Origin: CAVWUA01 sp963758025
GTDB taxonomy: Bacteria > Planctomycetota > Planctomycetia > Isosphaerales > Isosphaeraceae
Direction of reading: 5' to 3'
Length of the DNA: 64,000 nucleotides
Assembly: GCA_963758025.1 (NCBI GenBank)
Contig: CAVWUA010000003.1
Location: 62,001-126,000 of the forward strand
The translations under genes were made by a program, and so were the position numbers. The notes under the pieces were generated by a model. It made no database searches. It had not been told where the DNA came from and saw only the letters and a list, made by a program, of their open reading frames with translations. This document shows positions 39,994-48,007 of this stretch, in pieces. Position 1 is the first letter of the stretch. Every line of letters starts with the position of its first letter.

Positions 39994-40289
39994 CGGCGCT
40001 CTCAATAATACGGGCGGCAGGTCTGGCAAGGCGCGGGGCATCTCCCGCCCATCATCAGACGGGGGGCAGGCTCTCGTGAATCGGAGAGTGTATCGCAGAA
40101 TGGCGACGGAGGGAAGGGGGATTTTGAGCGGCAACGGGAGGGACGGAACGGAAAAGGCTCACCTCTTTTCGCTTCACAAAAGTTGAGTGCGACGCGAACG
40201 GAACGGGGTTGTCCTCCCTGACCGCCCCGACATGTCCGAAAAGGTGTGACCGACGAACCGTGAGGCAACCAGTCTGTGCGTCGACGCGT

Positions 40290-40772
40290 TCAGGCGAGCG
40301 GTTCTTCCGGGTTCGTCACACCCGACAAGGAGGACGTTCCCGTCGTCTCGGGACTCCAGAGACCGCTCTCGTACGAGGCCGGGGAGACTTCCGGAACCTC
40401 GGGGGCCGGTCTGGGGGGCTTCCGGAGTTCCTCGCGAAGCACGCGGAGGTCCGCCGGGGCCGTGATCCCGATGCGGACTCGATCTTTTTGAATTTGTAAA
40501 ATTGACAAACGCGTCGTACGACCGATCACAACCCCTTCGCCAGGGCGACGGGTCAGCACGAGCATGCCAGGCCTGGTCCCCGCGCCGAAACCTGGACGAA
40601 TTGGCTGCTTATCCGGCGCCGATGATTGCTGGATCTCCTCCCGAAGGATGAGCACATCCGGCGACGCGAGAAAGCCGATTCGGGCCCTGTCTCGCTCAAT
40701 ACTGTTGACCGACACAATCGTCTCGTCGCCGAGGAACAATCGTTCCCCGACCTTTCTCGTCAAAACGAGCAT
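40290..40772 (-). CDS. csrA: Tandem CsrA: two CsrA domains in one polypeptide
   Basis: A 160-residue protein with two complete CsrA domains. Domain 1 (residues 1-48) begins MLVLTRKVGERLFLGDE; domain 2 begins at Met70 (MLVLTRRPGEGVVIGR) after a 20-residue linker. Both keep Leu4 and the RNA-binding Arg44 (LILREEI, RVLREEL). CsrA normally works as a domain-swapped homodimer with two RNA-binding faces, so this chain could fold as a built-in dimer or pair with another. A 40-residue Pro/Ser/Glu-rich tail follows. An internal in-frame ATG (40565) with GGGGA upstream might also express domain 2 alone. GGAG precedes ATG 40772. The role is presumably post-transcriptional control through GGA motifs. Confidence 0.9.
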   Translation of the reverse strand: MLVLTRKVGERLFLGDETIVSVNSIERDRARIGFLASPDVLILREEIQQSSAPDKQPIRPGFGAGTRPGMLVLTRRPGEGVVIGRTTRLSILQIQKDRVRIGITAPADLRVLREELRKPPRPAPEVPEVSPASYESGLWSPETTGTSSLSGVTNPEEPLA

Positions 40773-40864
40773 TTCACACTCCGTTGTGGAACAGGCGAAC
40801 GTGCGATGGAGGCGTCTTCGACATTCGGAGACATGGATCACACGCATGTAACAATCCCAAAAAG

Positions 40865-40892
40865 ATCATCCACTGGACTTGTCTAATGTCAA
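40865..40892 (-). promoter_or_regulatory. Possible sigma70-type promoter for tandem csrA
   Basis: TTGACA (40892-40887) and GATGAT (40870-40865, 4 of 6 to TATAAT) are spaced by 16 bases, at the edge of the AT-rich region. Transcription would start near 40858, leaving about 85 bases of leader before csrA. Confidence 0.4.
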
Positions 40893-41195
40893 TAAAAAAA
40901 AGATTTTGCGAAAAAAATAATTTCGTTGCCCGTCCAGATCGACAATATTAGTATGTCGGCCTTAATTAAACGGAGCCGAGGCCTTCCCGCTCGGGAACGT
41001 CTCTGGAGCATCCCTCTCCATTCAAGCGGATTGATCGGAGAGGTCGGCGGCTTGCCAGCAAATTGCAATTTATCATAATTAAAATATTTCTGATGAGTAT
41101 TTGATATTAAGAGTTTCGAACCGAAAAACGTAGGCAATTGAATGCTTCCCGTCGTCGGATGGGTCTATCTTAAGAGAAAAAGAATCAATCCCTAG
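40893..41195. other. AT-rich divergent intergenic core
   Basis: The interval between the csrA and arsR promoters is much richer in A and T than the rest of the window, with A-tracts (such as 40893-40910 and 41060-41105). An 82-residue minus-strand frame exists here (41137-40889) but has no start site or protein-like composition and I do not annotate it. Confidence 0.5.
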
Positions 41196-41224
41196 TTGAC
41201 AAGGAGTTGGAAGGTGAATATTAT
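41196..41224 (+). promoter_or_regulatory. Near-consensus sigma70 promoter for the ArsR gene
   Basis: TTGACA at 41196-41201 and TATTAT at 41219-41224 with a 17-base spacer. This is the best promoter match in the window and leads to the ArsR start at 41320 with about 90 bases of leader. Confidence 0.65.
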
Positions 41225-41245
41225 CCTATAAGAGTCTGACTTTTT

Positions 41246-41279
41246 AGGCGAAGCACAAGATATACCTTGTTGTCCGCCT
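41246..41279 (+). other. Stem-loop in the ArsR leader
   Basis: AGGCG (41246-41250) pairs with CGCCT (41275-41279), and ACAAG pairs with CTTGT inside, with an internal mismatch loop. It lies wholly within the predicted leader of the ArsR transcript and might be regulatory; its strength is modest. Confidence 0.35.
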
Positions 41280-41319
41280 GTTCCGGTTTCACTGTCCCAT
41301 TCAGGTATCGAGGAATTTC

Positions 41320-41652
41320 ATGGCTGCCACGAAGTCGAAGTCGTCAAGGTCGAGCAAGGCTGCCGCTCAAACACGCCCCTCCGCGCAGATTCGTCAGGCG
41401 GCCGACCTGCTGAAGCAGGTGTCGGACCCGACCCGTCTTCAAGTCTTGATGCTGTTGACGGAGAAGGAGCGGAATGTTTCCGAGCTATGTGCCGATCTGG
41501 GCACGCAAAGCCAGCCGGCGGTGAGCCATCACCTTGCATTGCTTCGTCATGGTCGGCTGATTGAACCGCGTCGTTCCGGCAAGCATAACTATTACTATTT
41601 GACCGATGCCGGCCGCGAACTGGCCGATGTGGTGCATTCGCTCGTCGGTTGA
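41320..41652 (+). CDS. ArsR-family winged-helix transcriptional regulator
   Basis: A 110-residue protein. A basic Lys/Ser-rich tail of 20 residues precedes the HTH: LKQVSDPTRLQVLMLLTEKERNVSELCADLG, recognition helix QPAVSHHLALLRHGRLI and wing RSGKHNYYYL. The metal-binding motif ELCxCDL of ArsR/SmtB is reduced to ELCADL with a single Cys, so metal sensing is doubtful. GAGGAA precedes ATG 41320. It faces the BON gene and shares the AT-rich region with tandem csrA. Confidence 0.88.
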   Translation: MAATKSKSSRSSKAAAQTRPSAQIRQAADLLKQVSDPTRLQVLMLLTEKERNVSELCADLGTQSQPAVSHHLALLRHGRLIEPRRSGKHNYYYLTDAGRELADVVHSLVG

Positions 41653-41687
41653 TCGGGTTTTGCACAGACATACGAGACGAACAAATC

Positions 41688-41736
41688 ATCGGGCCGCCCG
41701 CTCCGTGGATTGATTTCCTGGTGCGGGCGGCCCGAT
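41688..41736. terminator. Strong hairpin between convergent ArsR and BON genes
   Basis: Arms 41688-41701 and 41723-41736 are perfectly complementary over 14 bases (ATCGGGCCGCCCGC with GCGGGCGGCCCGAT) around a 21-base loop, followed by a T-rich run (CTGTCATTTT) on the plus strand. Likely a bidirectional terminator. Confidence 0.75.
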
Positions 41737-41785
41737 CTGTCATTTTCGGGGTCGGTTTCCTTCCGAACGGCCTCAAGGGGACCGC

Positions 41786-42269
41786 TCAGGGCGTATCCAC
41801 ATCGTTTCGGACCTCAACCTTGCTACGGACATCAACCTTGGCTGGCTCTCGGATCTCAAGCTGGTCGATGACGCGGGTGATCCCCACCGTATCCTGCGCG
41901 AGGGTCACGGCCTTGGTCTTGGCTGAGGCACTGTCCACGAAACCCTTGAGCGTGGCGACTCCTTGCTTATCGACCTGGACCTCCAGCTCGTTCCGGTTCA
42001 GAGCCTTGTCCCAGTGAAGCCGTCCATAGACGCGGCGCCTCGACTCCCATGGCCTTCACGGATTCCTTGGTGCGTTCGAAGCCTTGTTTGATGTCCTTCT
42101 TGAGGTTGCGCGCCCCTTCCTTGAGGTCCTTGAGGGCGCGGTCGATTGACTCGCCCGTGCGCTCGGCCGGTCCTTCACGGGGTTTCTCTTGCGCGGGGCT
42201 ACCGCACGTCGCGATGGTCAGAACCGCACCGACAACCGCGGCGCCCAGCATGTTAGATTTGCTCATCAT
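41786..42269 (-). CDS. Exported BON-domain protein (one frameshift)
   Basis: A signal-like N-terminus (MMSKSNMLGAAVVGAVLTIA, possibly lipidated at the following Cys) leads to an amphipathic Lys/Glu-rich helix (RALKDLKEGARNLKKDIKQG), then a BON domain. The frame breaks near 42030; the other frame gives RLHWDKALNRNELEVQVDKQ, GVATLKGFVDSASAKTKAVT and VIDQLEIREPAKVDV and stops at 41786. BON domains bind membranes and occur in osmotic-stress proteins such as OsmY. GGAAGG precedes the start. Confidence 0.78.
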
Positions 42270-42566
42270 CCGTGCCTTCCTTTCATGTGAATCCTGAAAT
42301 CCGTAATTCGCATGGCCCCGGGAAGGATCGAAGACGGCTGAAGTCGAGAGCGACGACGATCTTCCTCCTCTCGTTGACCATGCGGCTTTCCCCACGCGTG
42401 ACGGCCCGCGCGGGGCATCCTCATCATTGATTTTGATGATGCAAATACCAGACCATCGGGCTCGCTGAGGACACGGCGATTGTTGCTTTAGCGAGGGCCC
42501 GTTTTGCGGTACGATGTTGTCTGGAAACCATCACTGTCAAATCAGCCTCAATCAGGGAGAATCAAC

Positions 42567-42740
42567 ATGTCCACCGATCAGAACGCTGGAGCCAGTGGCG
42601 GAACCCAGGCGTCCTACCCCACGGGACAGCACCTGAAGTGCGAGCAATGCGGCTCGGAGATCGAGATCATCAAGCCGTGCACGTGTCAGCCACCCGATCA
42701 GGTGCTCCAGTGTTGCGGGAAGGAAATGCGGCCGATCTGA
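42567..42740 (+). CDS. Small desulforedoxin/rubredoxin-like metal-binding protein
   Basis: A 57-residue protein. After a short polar start, LKCEQCGSEIEIIKPCTCQP and VLQCCGKEM give the pattern C-x2-C ... C-x-C ... CC-G-x-x-M, which resembles the desulforedoxin knuckle (CxxC with CCGxPM) plus an extra CxC. It likely binds one Fe or Zn. GGGAGA precedes ATG 42567. It lies between the BON gene and the MFS transporter. Family identity is by motif only. Confidence 0.65.
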   Translation: MSTDQNAGASGGTQASYPTGQHLKCEQCGSEIEIIKPCTCQPPDQVLQCCGKEMRPI

Positions 42741-43161
42741 AACGACGATGGCCCCTCACCCGATGCGGGAGGGGCCACCCCAACCGCCTCTCTTGAAACA
42801 TCACGGACATGGAGACGCCGCCATCATTTCAAGGCCGTCTCCCAAACCCTTCCCGGGGTGATCTCAGACTCCTCGCAGATCTCTATCGGTCGTTGCGCGA
42901 ACAGACGAGCCGCAGGGTAAAGACCGTGCGGATTTGTTCCGCATGCGCGTTCTGGGACAGGCTCGGCAGAAGTAACGCTTTCTTTAGCGGGCAGCGGGTG
43001 ACCATCCCGATTGTTTTTTCGGGCATTCCGTCGTCCGCGCCGTTATACTCCGTCCTCTCTTCTCCTCCGCTCCTGGACGGATTGGCGATGTCGACGAGGA
43101 CGGAAAAGGTGGGGGGCGGGGGAGCGTGGTCCGATGGGGCACCGGGTGAGGAGTCAGATCA
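42741..43161. other. Intergenic region
   Basis: About 420 bases before the MFS gene. I see no convincing frame or RNA gene. Confidence 0.5.
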
Positions 43162-44501
43162 ATGGCGAGCGAGGGGCGGGGGGTGGGGACGATCGCGCGC
43201 GGGTGGAGGATCGTCGGTGGGCTGTCGATGAACCTGGCGCTGGGATCGCTCTACGCGTGGAGCATGTTCGTGGCGCCTCTGGAGGAGCAGTTCGGGTGGA
43301 AGCGGACGCAGACGTCCACGGTCTTCACGATCGCCATCGTCACGTTCGCCCTGATGTTTGTGCTGGCGGGCCGGATTCAGGATCGCCTGGGGCCGTTGCC
43401 GGTGTCGCTTGTCGGCGGTTTGCTGGTGAGCCTGGGTTTCTTTATGTGTTCCTTCACCGAGAGCCTGGGCTGGCTGTACTTCTGGTTCGGGCTCGTGGTG
43501 GGAGCGGGCAACGGGTTCGGCTACGCGACACCGATCCCGGTGATGGCGAAGTGGTTTCCCGATCATCGCGGCCTGGCGGTCGGCCTGGCCGTGGCTGGGT
43601 ATGGTGGTGGCTCGGCGATCTTCGGGCCTTTGTGCGCGTACCTGCTGATCCCGTCCTACGGACTGGCCGCGACCTTCCGCATTCTGGGCGGGGTCTTTCT
43701 GGTGATGACCACGATCGGTGCTTTGCTGCTGCGTAACCCGCCGCTAGGTTACAGGCCCGAAGGATGGACCCCGCCGCCGACGACGGCGCGGGCCGGGGCG
43801 ACCTCGCACGAGTTCTCGCCGGGGGAGATGCTGAGAACGCCGACGTTCCCCTTGATGTGGATCGCCTACGCGCGGGCGCGTCGTCGGGCCTGATGATCAT
43901 CAGTCAACTTGTGCCGTTCGCGAAGGAGAAGGGAATCGACGCGGGCATCGCCAGCACGGCCATGCTCGTCGGCGCGGTGGGCAATGTCGCCGGACGGACG
44001 CTATCGGGGTGGATGTCGGACCGGATCGGTCGGCTGAACATCTTGCGGCTGATGATCGGACTTTCGATCGTGGCGATGCCGTTGCTGTACGCTCTCGCCG
44101 GCACCGTGGCGGGTCTCTTCGCGATGGTCTTCGTGATCTACTGGTGCTTTGGTACGCAGCTCTCGGTGAATGCGTCGACGACGGCCGACTTCTGGGGGAC
44201 CCGCAACGCCGGTCTGAACTACGGCCTGCTCTACACGGCCTACGGTGTCGCCGGGGTGATCGGGCCTCGGCTTGGTTCGAGCGTCTTCGACAGCTACCAG
44301 AGCTACCGGATCGCCTTCGACGCGGCCGCCGTGCTGGCGGCGGTCGCCCTCGTCTGCGAACTCCTGGCCCGTCGTCCGTCCCCCCGCGCCCGGCCGTGCT
44401 CGTGGCCGGGGAGCCGGTCGCGACCGGATAAGCCGCGAACTTCGGAGAAACGCGGCCTCGCGGATTTTGCGTTCGGCGCTGCTTTGAGAGGGATCGGCTG
44501 A
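43162..44501 (+). CDS. MFS transporter, oxalate/formate antiporter (OFA) type (frame breaks)
   Basis: About 12 transmembrane helices. The N-terminal half has LGSLYAWSMFVAPLEEQFGW, GRIQDRLGPLPVSLVGG and PIPVMAKWFPDHRGLAVGLAV, all typical of OFA family transporters. A frame break near 43872 separates halves; the C-half continues ASSGLMIISQLVPFAKEKG and GWMSDRIGRLNILRLMIG in another frame. A further break near 44385 may move the stop from 44501 to 44431. It would move a small organic acid or similar across the cytoplasmic membrane. GAGGAG precedes ATG 43162. Confidence 0.82.
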
Positions 44502-44509
44502 GGTCTTCA

Positions 44510-44682
44510 CTGACCGTCACGGATTTTGGGGGGGGTGGGTTCCACACCCCATGGAGCGCGGGCGTCTCGCCCGCATCCGGCTCTCCAAGGCGGGCGAGAC
44601 GCCCGCGCTCCAGGCCGAATTGTCTGGATCAGCCTTCAGGTCTCGCACCTGCCGGGTGCCCCCCATAATCCGTGACGGTCAG
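44510..44682. repeat. Nested inverted-repeat element with self-complementary arms
   Basis: An outer inverted repeat (44510-44533 and 44659-44682, 23 of 24 positions, beginning CTGACCGTCACGGATT) encloses an inner perfect 22-bp inverted repeat, arms 44553-44574 and 44590-44611, around a 15-base loop. Each inner arm also contains its own 7-bp hairpin (GCGGGCG-TCT-CGCCCGC), so the DNA or RNA can fold in two ways. It lies between convergent MFS and isomerase genes. No transposase is present; the layout resembles a MITE or REP-type element and could end both transcripts. The inner GAGACGCCCGCGCTCC core looks like dispersed repeats of PVC genomes (recollection, not checked). Confidence 0.75.
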
Positions 44683-44754
44683 GGTCTTCAAATCCCCGAT
44701 CGAGTCGCCGGGACACGGATATCCCGGCTCTCGTCGGAGGAATCTTCGACGGCG

Positions 44755-45615
44755 TCAGGACCGGCCGAGACACGTTTTCAAAAATGCGTACCCGGCGCGG
44801 ATATCGCGGACCCGGGCGGCCTGATCCCCAACTTCGCGCTCGATGAGCAGCGGCCCGTTGTAGCCGACACTCTGGAGCGTCTGAACGAATCGGGGGATGT
44901 CCACTTCCCCCTGGCCCAGCGGGACCTCCTCGCCCCACTGGCCGGGGACGGTGGGCCGGCGCGCGTCCTTGACGTGGACGCTGCGGATATCCGGTCCGAG
45001 GATCTCGACCGCCCGGATCGGGTCGCCCATGTCGTAGAGGAGCATGTTCGCCGGGTCGAAATTGACTTTCAGGTTCGGCGCCTTCAGGTCGTCGAGCGTC
45101 CGCCGGAGCAGTTCCGCGCTCTCCTGGCCCGTCTCGAAGGCCAGGGTCACGCCCTTCTCCGCGGCGAGCTGACCGGCCTTGCCCAGCGTGTCGAGGAAGG
45201 CGATGCGATCCGGGTCGTCCGGCTCGGGCAAGAACCCGGCGTGCAGCATCAGATCGGTCAGGCCCAGGGCGAGGGTCCGCTCCAGCGCCCAGGCGAGTCG
45301 TTCCATGCGCTCGGCGCGGAGGGCCGCGGGGCCGAATCCCCCGGACTCCTTGATCGTCCGCGGCGTGGTGTAGTCCTCGCCGGGAAAGCCGAGCATGGCC
45401 CCGGTGAGCGTCAGGCCCGAGGCGAGTGCCGCCTGCGGCATGGCGTCTCCCTCGTCCCAGCTCGCGTGGTGCGGGTCGCCGCAGGCGATCTGGGTCACGT
45501 CGGTTCCGATGTCGTCCAGCAGACGCTTCAGTTCGGCAACGCTGGAGACCTGGAGACTCCAGCTACAGATGCCGATGGCCAGCGGGGGCAGGGAGCGATC
45601 TTGGGGCGTGGTCAC
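44755..45615 (-). CDS. Sugar phosphate isomerase/epimerase-like TIM-barrel protein
   Basis: A 286-residue protein of the xylose isomerase-like/AP endonuclease 2 family. Metal-ligand motifs: LAFETGQESAELL (Glu), VNFDPANMLLYDMGDPI (Asp), IRSVHVKDARRP (His) and LLIEREVG (Glu). Typically cytoplasmic sugar or inositol isomerases; substrate unknown. The start is GTG 45615 after GGGAGAAA. No neighbouring sugar genes give a hint. Confidence 0.85.
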   Translation of the reverse strand: MTTPQDRSLPPLAIGICSWSLQVSSVAELKRLLDDIGTDVTQIACGDPHHASWDEGDAMPQAALASGLTLTGAMLGFPGEDYTTPRTIKESGGFGPAALRAERMERLAWALERTLALGLTDLMLHAGFLPEPDDPDRIAFLDTLGKAGQLAAEKGVTLAFETGQESAELLRRTLDDLKAPNLKVNFDPANMLLYDMGDPIRAVEILGPDIRSVHVKDARRPTVPGQWGEEVPLGQGEVDIPRFVQTLQSVGYNGPLLIEREVGDQAARVRDIRAGYAFLKTCLGRS

Positions 45616-45766
45616 GGCTTTCTCCCAGCTCGTCGAGGTTGATCATTCCTTCGGTGGTCCGCCAGGGGGGGCCTTGGCGGGGCATCGGGAACGATCATAG
45701 CCCGAGACGGCGGCGAGAGCGACCGGTTTCCACGCAATCCGAGCGTGGATCGAGAGGTCGGGACTT

Positions 45767-46789
45767 TCAGGAACCGGTGCGGGCGATCTCGTCCAGCGTG
45801 CCCTGGCCACTGATGAAGGAGGTCGGGGTGACCTCTCCGTCGGCGGTGAGCTGACTGTCCAGCGGCGGTTCCGGCTCGGCGAGGAAGACAACGCGGTCGC
45901 GTCCCGCTTCCTTGGCCCGGTAGAGGTTGTAATCGGCCGCCGAGATCAGGGCGGAGGCCGGCCGAGGACGACTGGCCGGGGTGAAGATCAAGCCGATGCT
46001 GGCCGTGATCCGCAATGGCTCGCGATTGGTCCGCAACGGGCGTGAGGCCAGGCAACGGCGAATCCACTCCGCCCGCTCGAGCGCCCGCCGGGGAGAGATG
46101 ATCGGCAAGGCCAGGATGAACTCCTCGCCGCCGTAGCGGGCGACCAGGTCTTCCGATCGCGTCGCCGAGCGAAGCACGTCGGCGACCTCTCGCAGGACCG
46201 CGTCTCCCATGCTGTGGCCGAAGTCGTCGTTGACCCGCTTGAAGTGGTCGATGTCGAGCATCAGCACGGACATTCCCATGCCGCGATTCGCGGCCTTCTG
46301 CGCCAGAATGTCCATCTGATCGAGGAAATAGGAGCGGTTGTAAAGCCCCGTCAGGCCATCCCGGACGGTACGCTCGAACATCTCGCGTTGAAACTGTTCT
46401 TCGCAGGGGTCGGGGCGGAGGAACTTGACCACGACCGTCGTGCCGATGCGAAGGCGGTCGCCGTCATTGAGCGCGACGGGGACCTTGGGCGTCAGACGTT
46501 CGCCATTGACGAACGTGCCGTTGGTGCTGCCGAGATCCGTCAGCCGGACCTGACCATCCTCGTCGGCCTTCAAGAGCGCATGGTGCCGGGAAACGCTCGG
46601 ATCAGGCAGTTGCAGCGAATTGTCCGCCGCCCGGCCGAGCCAGTTGCCGCCGCGAACCAGGGGAAGCATCGCGCCCGGGATGCCGCCACTGAGCAGAACC
46701 AGGTACATCGATCGCGACGTGTCGTCCTCGGTTTCGACGATCGGATACGGCGTCGCTTCGAAAATGTGCGTGGCGCCTTTTTCGTCCAT
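45767..46789 (-). CDS. FHA-GGDEF diguanylate cyclase
   Basis: A 340-residue protein. The FHA domain (about residues 35-125) has GNWLGRAADNSLQLPD, SVSRHHALL and DLGSTNGTFVNGERL, so it should bind a phosphothreonine peptide. The GGDEF domain (about 140-300) begins DGLTGLYNRSYFL and has the active RYGGEEFIL and LDIDHFKRVNDDFGH, consistent with c-di-GMP synthesis. A short tail follows. Start ATG 46789; the frame is open to 46819. The combination suggests c-di-GMP output controlled by a Ser/Thr kinase. Confidence 0.93.
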   Translation of the reverse strand: MDEKGATHIFEATPYPIVETEDDTSRSMYLVLLSGGIPGAMLPLVRGGNWLGRAADNSLQLPDPSVSRHHALLKADEDGQVRLTDLGSTNGTFVNGERLTPKVPVALNDGDRLRIGTTVVVKFLRPDPCEEQFQREMFERTVRDGLTGLYNRSYFLDQMDILAQKAANRGMGMSVLMLDIDHFKRVNDDFGHSMGDAVLREVADVLRSATRSEDLVARYGGEEFILALPIISPRRALERAEWIRRCLASRPLRTNREPLRITASIGLIFTPASRPRPASALISAADYNLYRAKEAGRDRVVFLAEPEPPLDSQLTADGEVTPTSFISGQGTLDEIARTGS

Positions 46790-47560
46790 GGTCCATCCCC
46801 GATGGTGAGGATTCAGCAAACCCGGATCTCCCGACCCCGCCGAGGAAGAAGCCGGTTCGCCCTCGATTCAAGGCTAGGTCGGGAAACCGACCTGTCAAAC
46901 GAACGCCGGAGACCCTCAGGAGGATGGCCAGGGGATCGACGTCTGGTTTGTGTCCTGGTCGTGGCGGCCTCCACGCCCCGAGTTGGCGTGTCTCCGCGCC
47001 CGAATCGTGTGTCCACGGAGTGTCACTCCGGCCCCTGCGATCTCGCGGCACCGCGCACGATCAGCGACAACCCCTGAGGGCCGTTTTGAACCTTCCCGCG
47101 ATCCGCGGGAAGGTTCCCGGACGGAGGGTGCGTGGCGTATCTTATTGTATTGTAAGTTGTTATGCCGAACGCTCCTGGCCGAGCAGCCTCTGAAATGGAC
47201 CGGCAAGGTCAGCGACACCCGCGTGCCGTGGAGGCCGGGGCCTGAGAATCGATGCTTCTTGTTTATAAATAACAAGTTACGGAAATTCTAGCCGAGTCGG
47301 GAACGAAAAAAACGCGCCTTCGGTATCAGCAACAGACGGTCGGCGGGTGGCATGCGAGGGGAATGTCACCGAGGTTCCTCCCCGCGCTTCGCTTCTTCTC
47401 GTTTTTGTGGGACCTGGAGGATCCATCCGCCGACCTCGCAAACGTCCTGGGAGACGCCCGGTCGCGATTTCGTCGATCCGGGCAAACACGGTACAATGCA
47501 GGACGAGGGGACCAGACCGCGCCGACGGACGCGGTCCCTTTTCGCGGAGATCTCGACCTC
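46790..47560. other. Long divergent intergenic region
   Basis: About 770 bases between the GGDEF gene (-) and HNH gene (+). It contains a perfect hairpin (arms 47088-47100 GAACCTTCCCGCG and 47104-47116, 3-base loop) and an AT-rich partial palindrome near 47258-47276 (CTTGTT ... AACAAG). I find no convincing protein or known RNA in it; an unrecognised small RNA is possible. Confidence 0.5.
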
Positions 47561-47923
47561 ATGGCGATCAAGACCGGAGAGCGGCTTATCCGGGTGGCGC
47601 GGACCGACACGACCTTCGCTCAGCGGGAGGGCCTGTGGGTTGGCAAATGCCTGATCTGTAACGGGCCGATTGCCTTCGATGCGCGTACCGGCGAGGGAGC
47701 CACCCTGGAACATATCCGGGCGAGGTCGCGGGGCGGCACGGACGACCCGAAAAACCTGGCCGTCGTCCATTCCCGTTGCAATGCCGAGAAGGGCATCCGG
47801 TGGGACCCGAAACGACGCCGACAGGCCGATGAGTACGACTCCTTCATCGAGCGGCTCATCCAGAAACGCGCCCGGCGCTGGCGCGACCCCCAAGACGACG
47901 CCCGGTCTTCCCAGGTATCCTGA
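47561..47923 (+). CDS. Small HNH endonuclease-like protein
   Basis: A 120-residue protein with a zinc HNH fold: C30-x2-C33 (KCLICNG), LEHIRARSRGG (His51), DDPKNLAVVHSRCNAEKG (Asn65, His70, Asn74). These are the HNH catalytic and metal residues. The open frame reaches upstream to 47363 but the conserved part starts at ATG 47561. Standalone HNH proteins of this size are common in planctomycetes and may nick DNA; no phage or restriction genes are nearby. Confidence 0.85.
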   Translation: MAIKTGERLIRVARTDTTFAQREGLWVGKCLICNGPIAFDARTGEGATLEHIRARSRGGTDDPKNLAVVHSRCNAEKGIRWDPKRRRQADEYDSFIERLIQKRARRWRDPQDDARSSQVS

Positions 47924-48007
47924 GAACCCGTTCGCGACGTTGGGAACACGATCCAACCCCGCCTCGACCGACTCTCCATCCCCGTTGGCCCCAGGGAGCC
48001 GAACTCC

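Noticed and set aside
40889..41137. An 82-residue minus-strand frame in the AT-rich region
   Set aside because: No ribosome site, odd composition, and it overlaps promoter elements; an accidental frame in AT-rich DNA.
46790..47560. A possible small RNA at the 47088-47116 hairpin
   Set aside because: The stem is perfect but short, without a promoter or T-tract that I trust; kept only as a note on the region.
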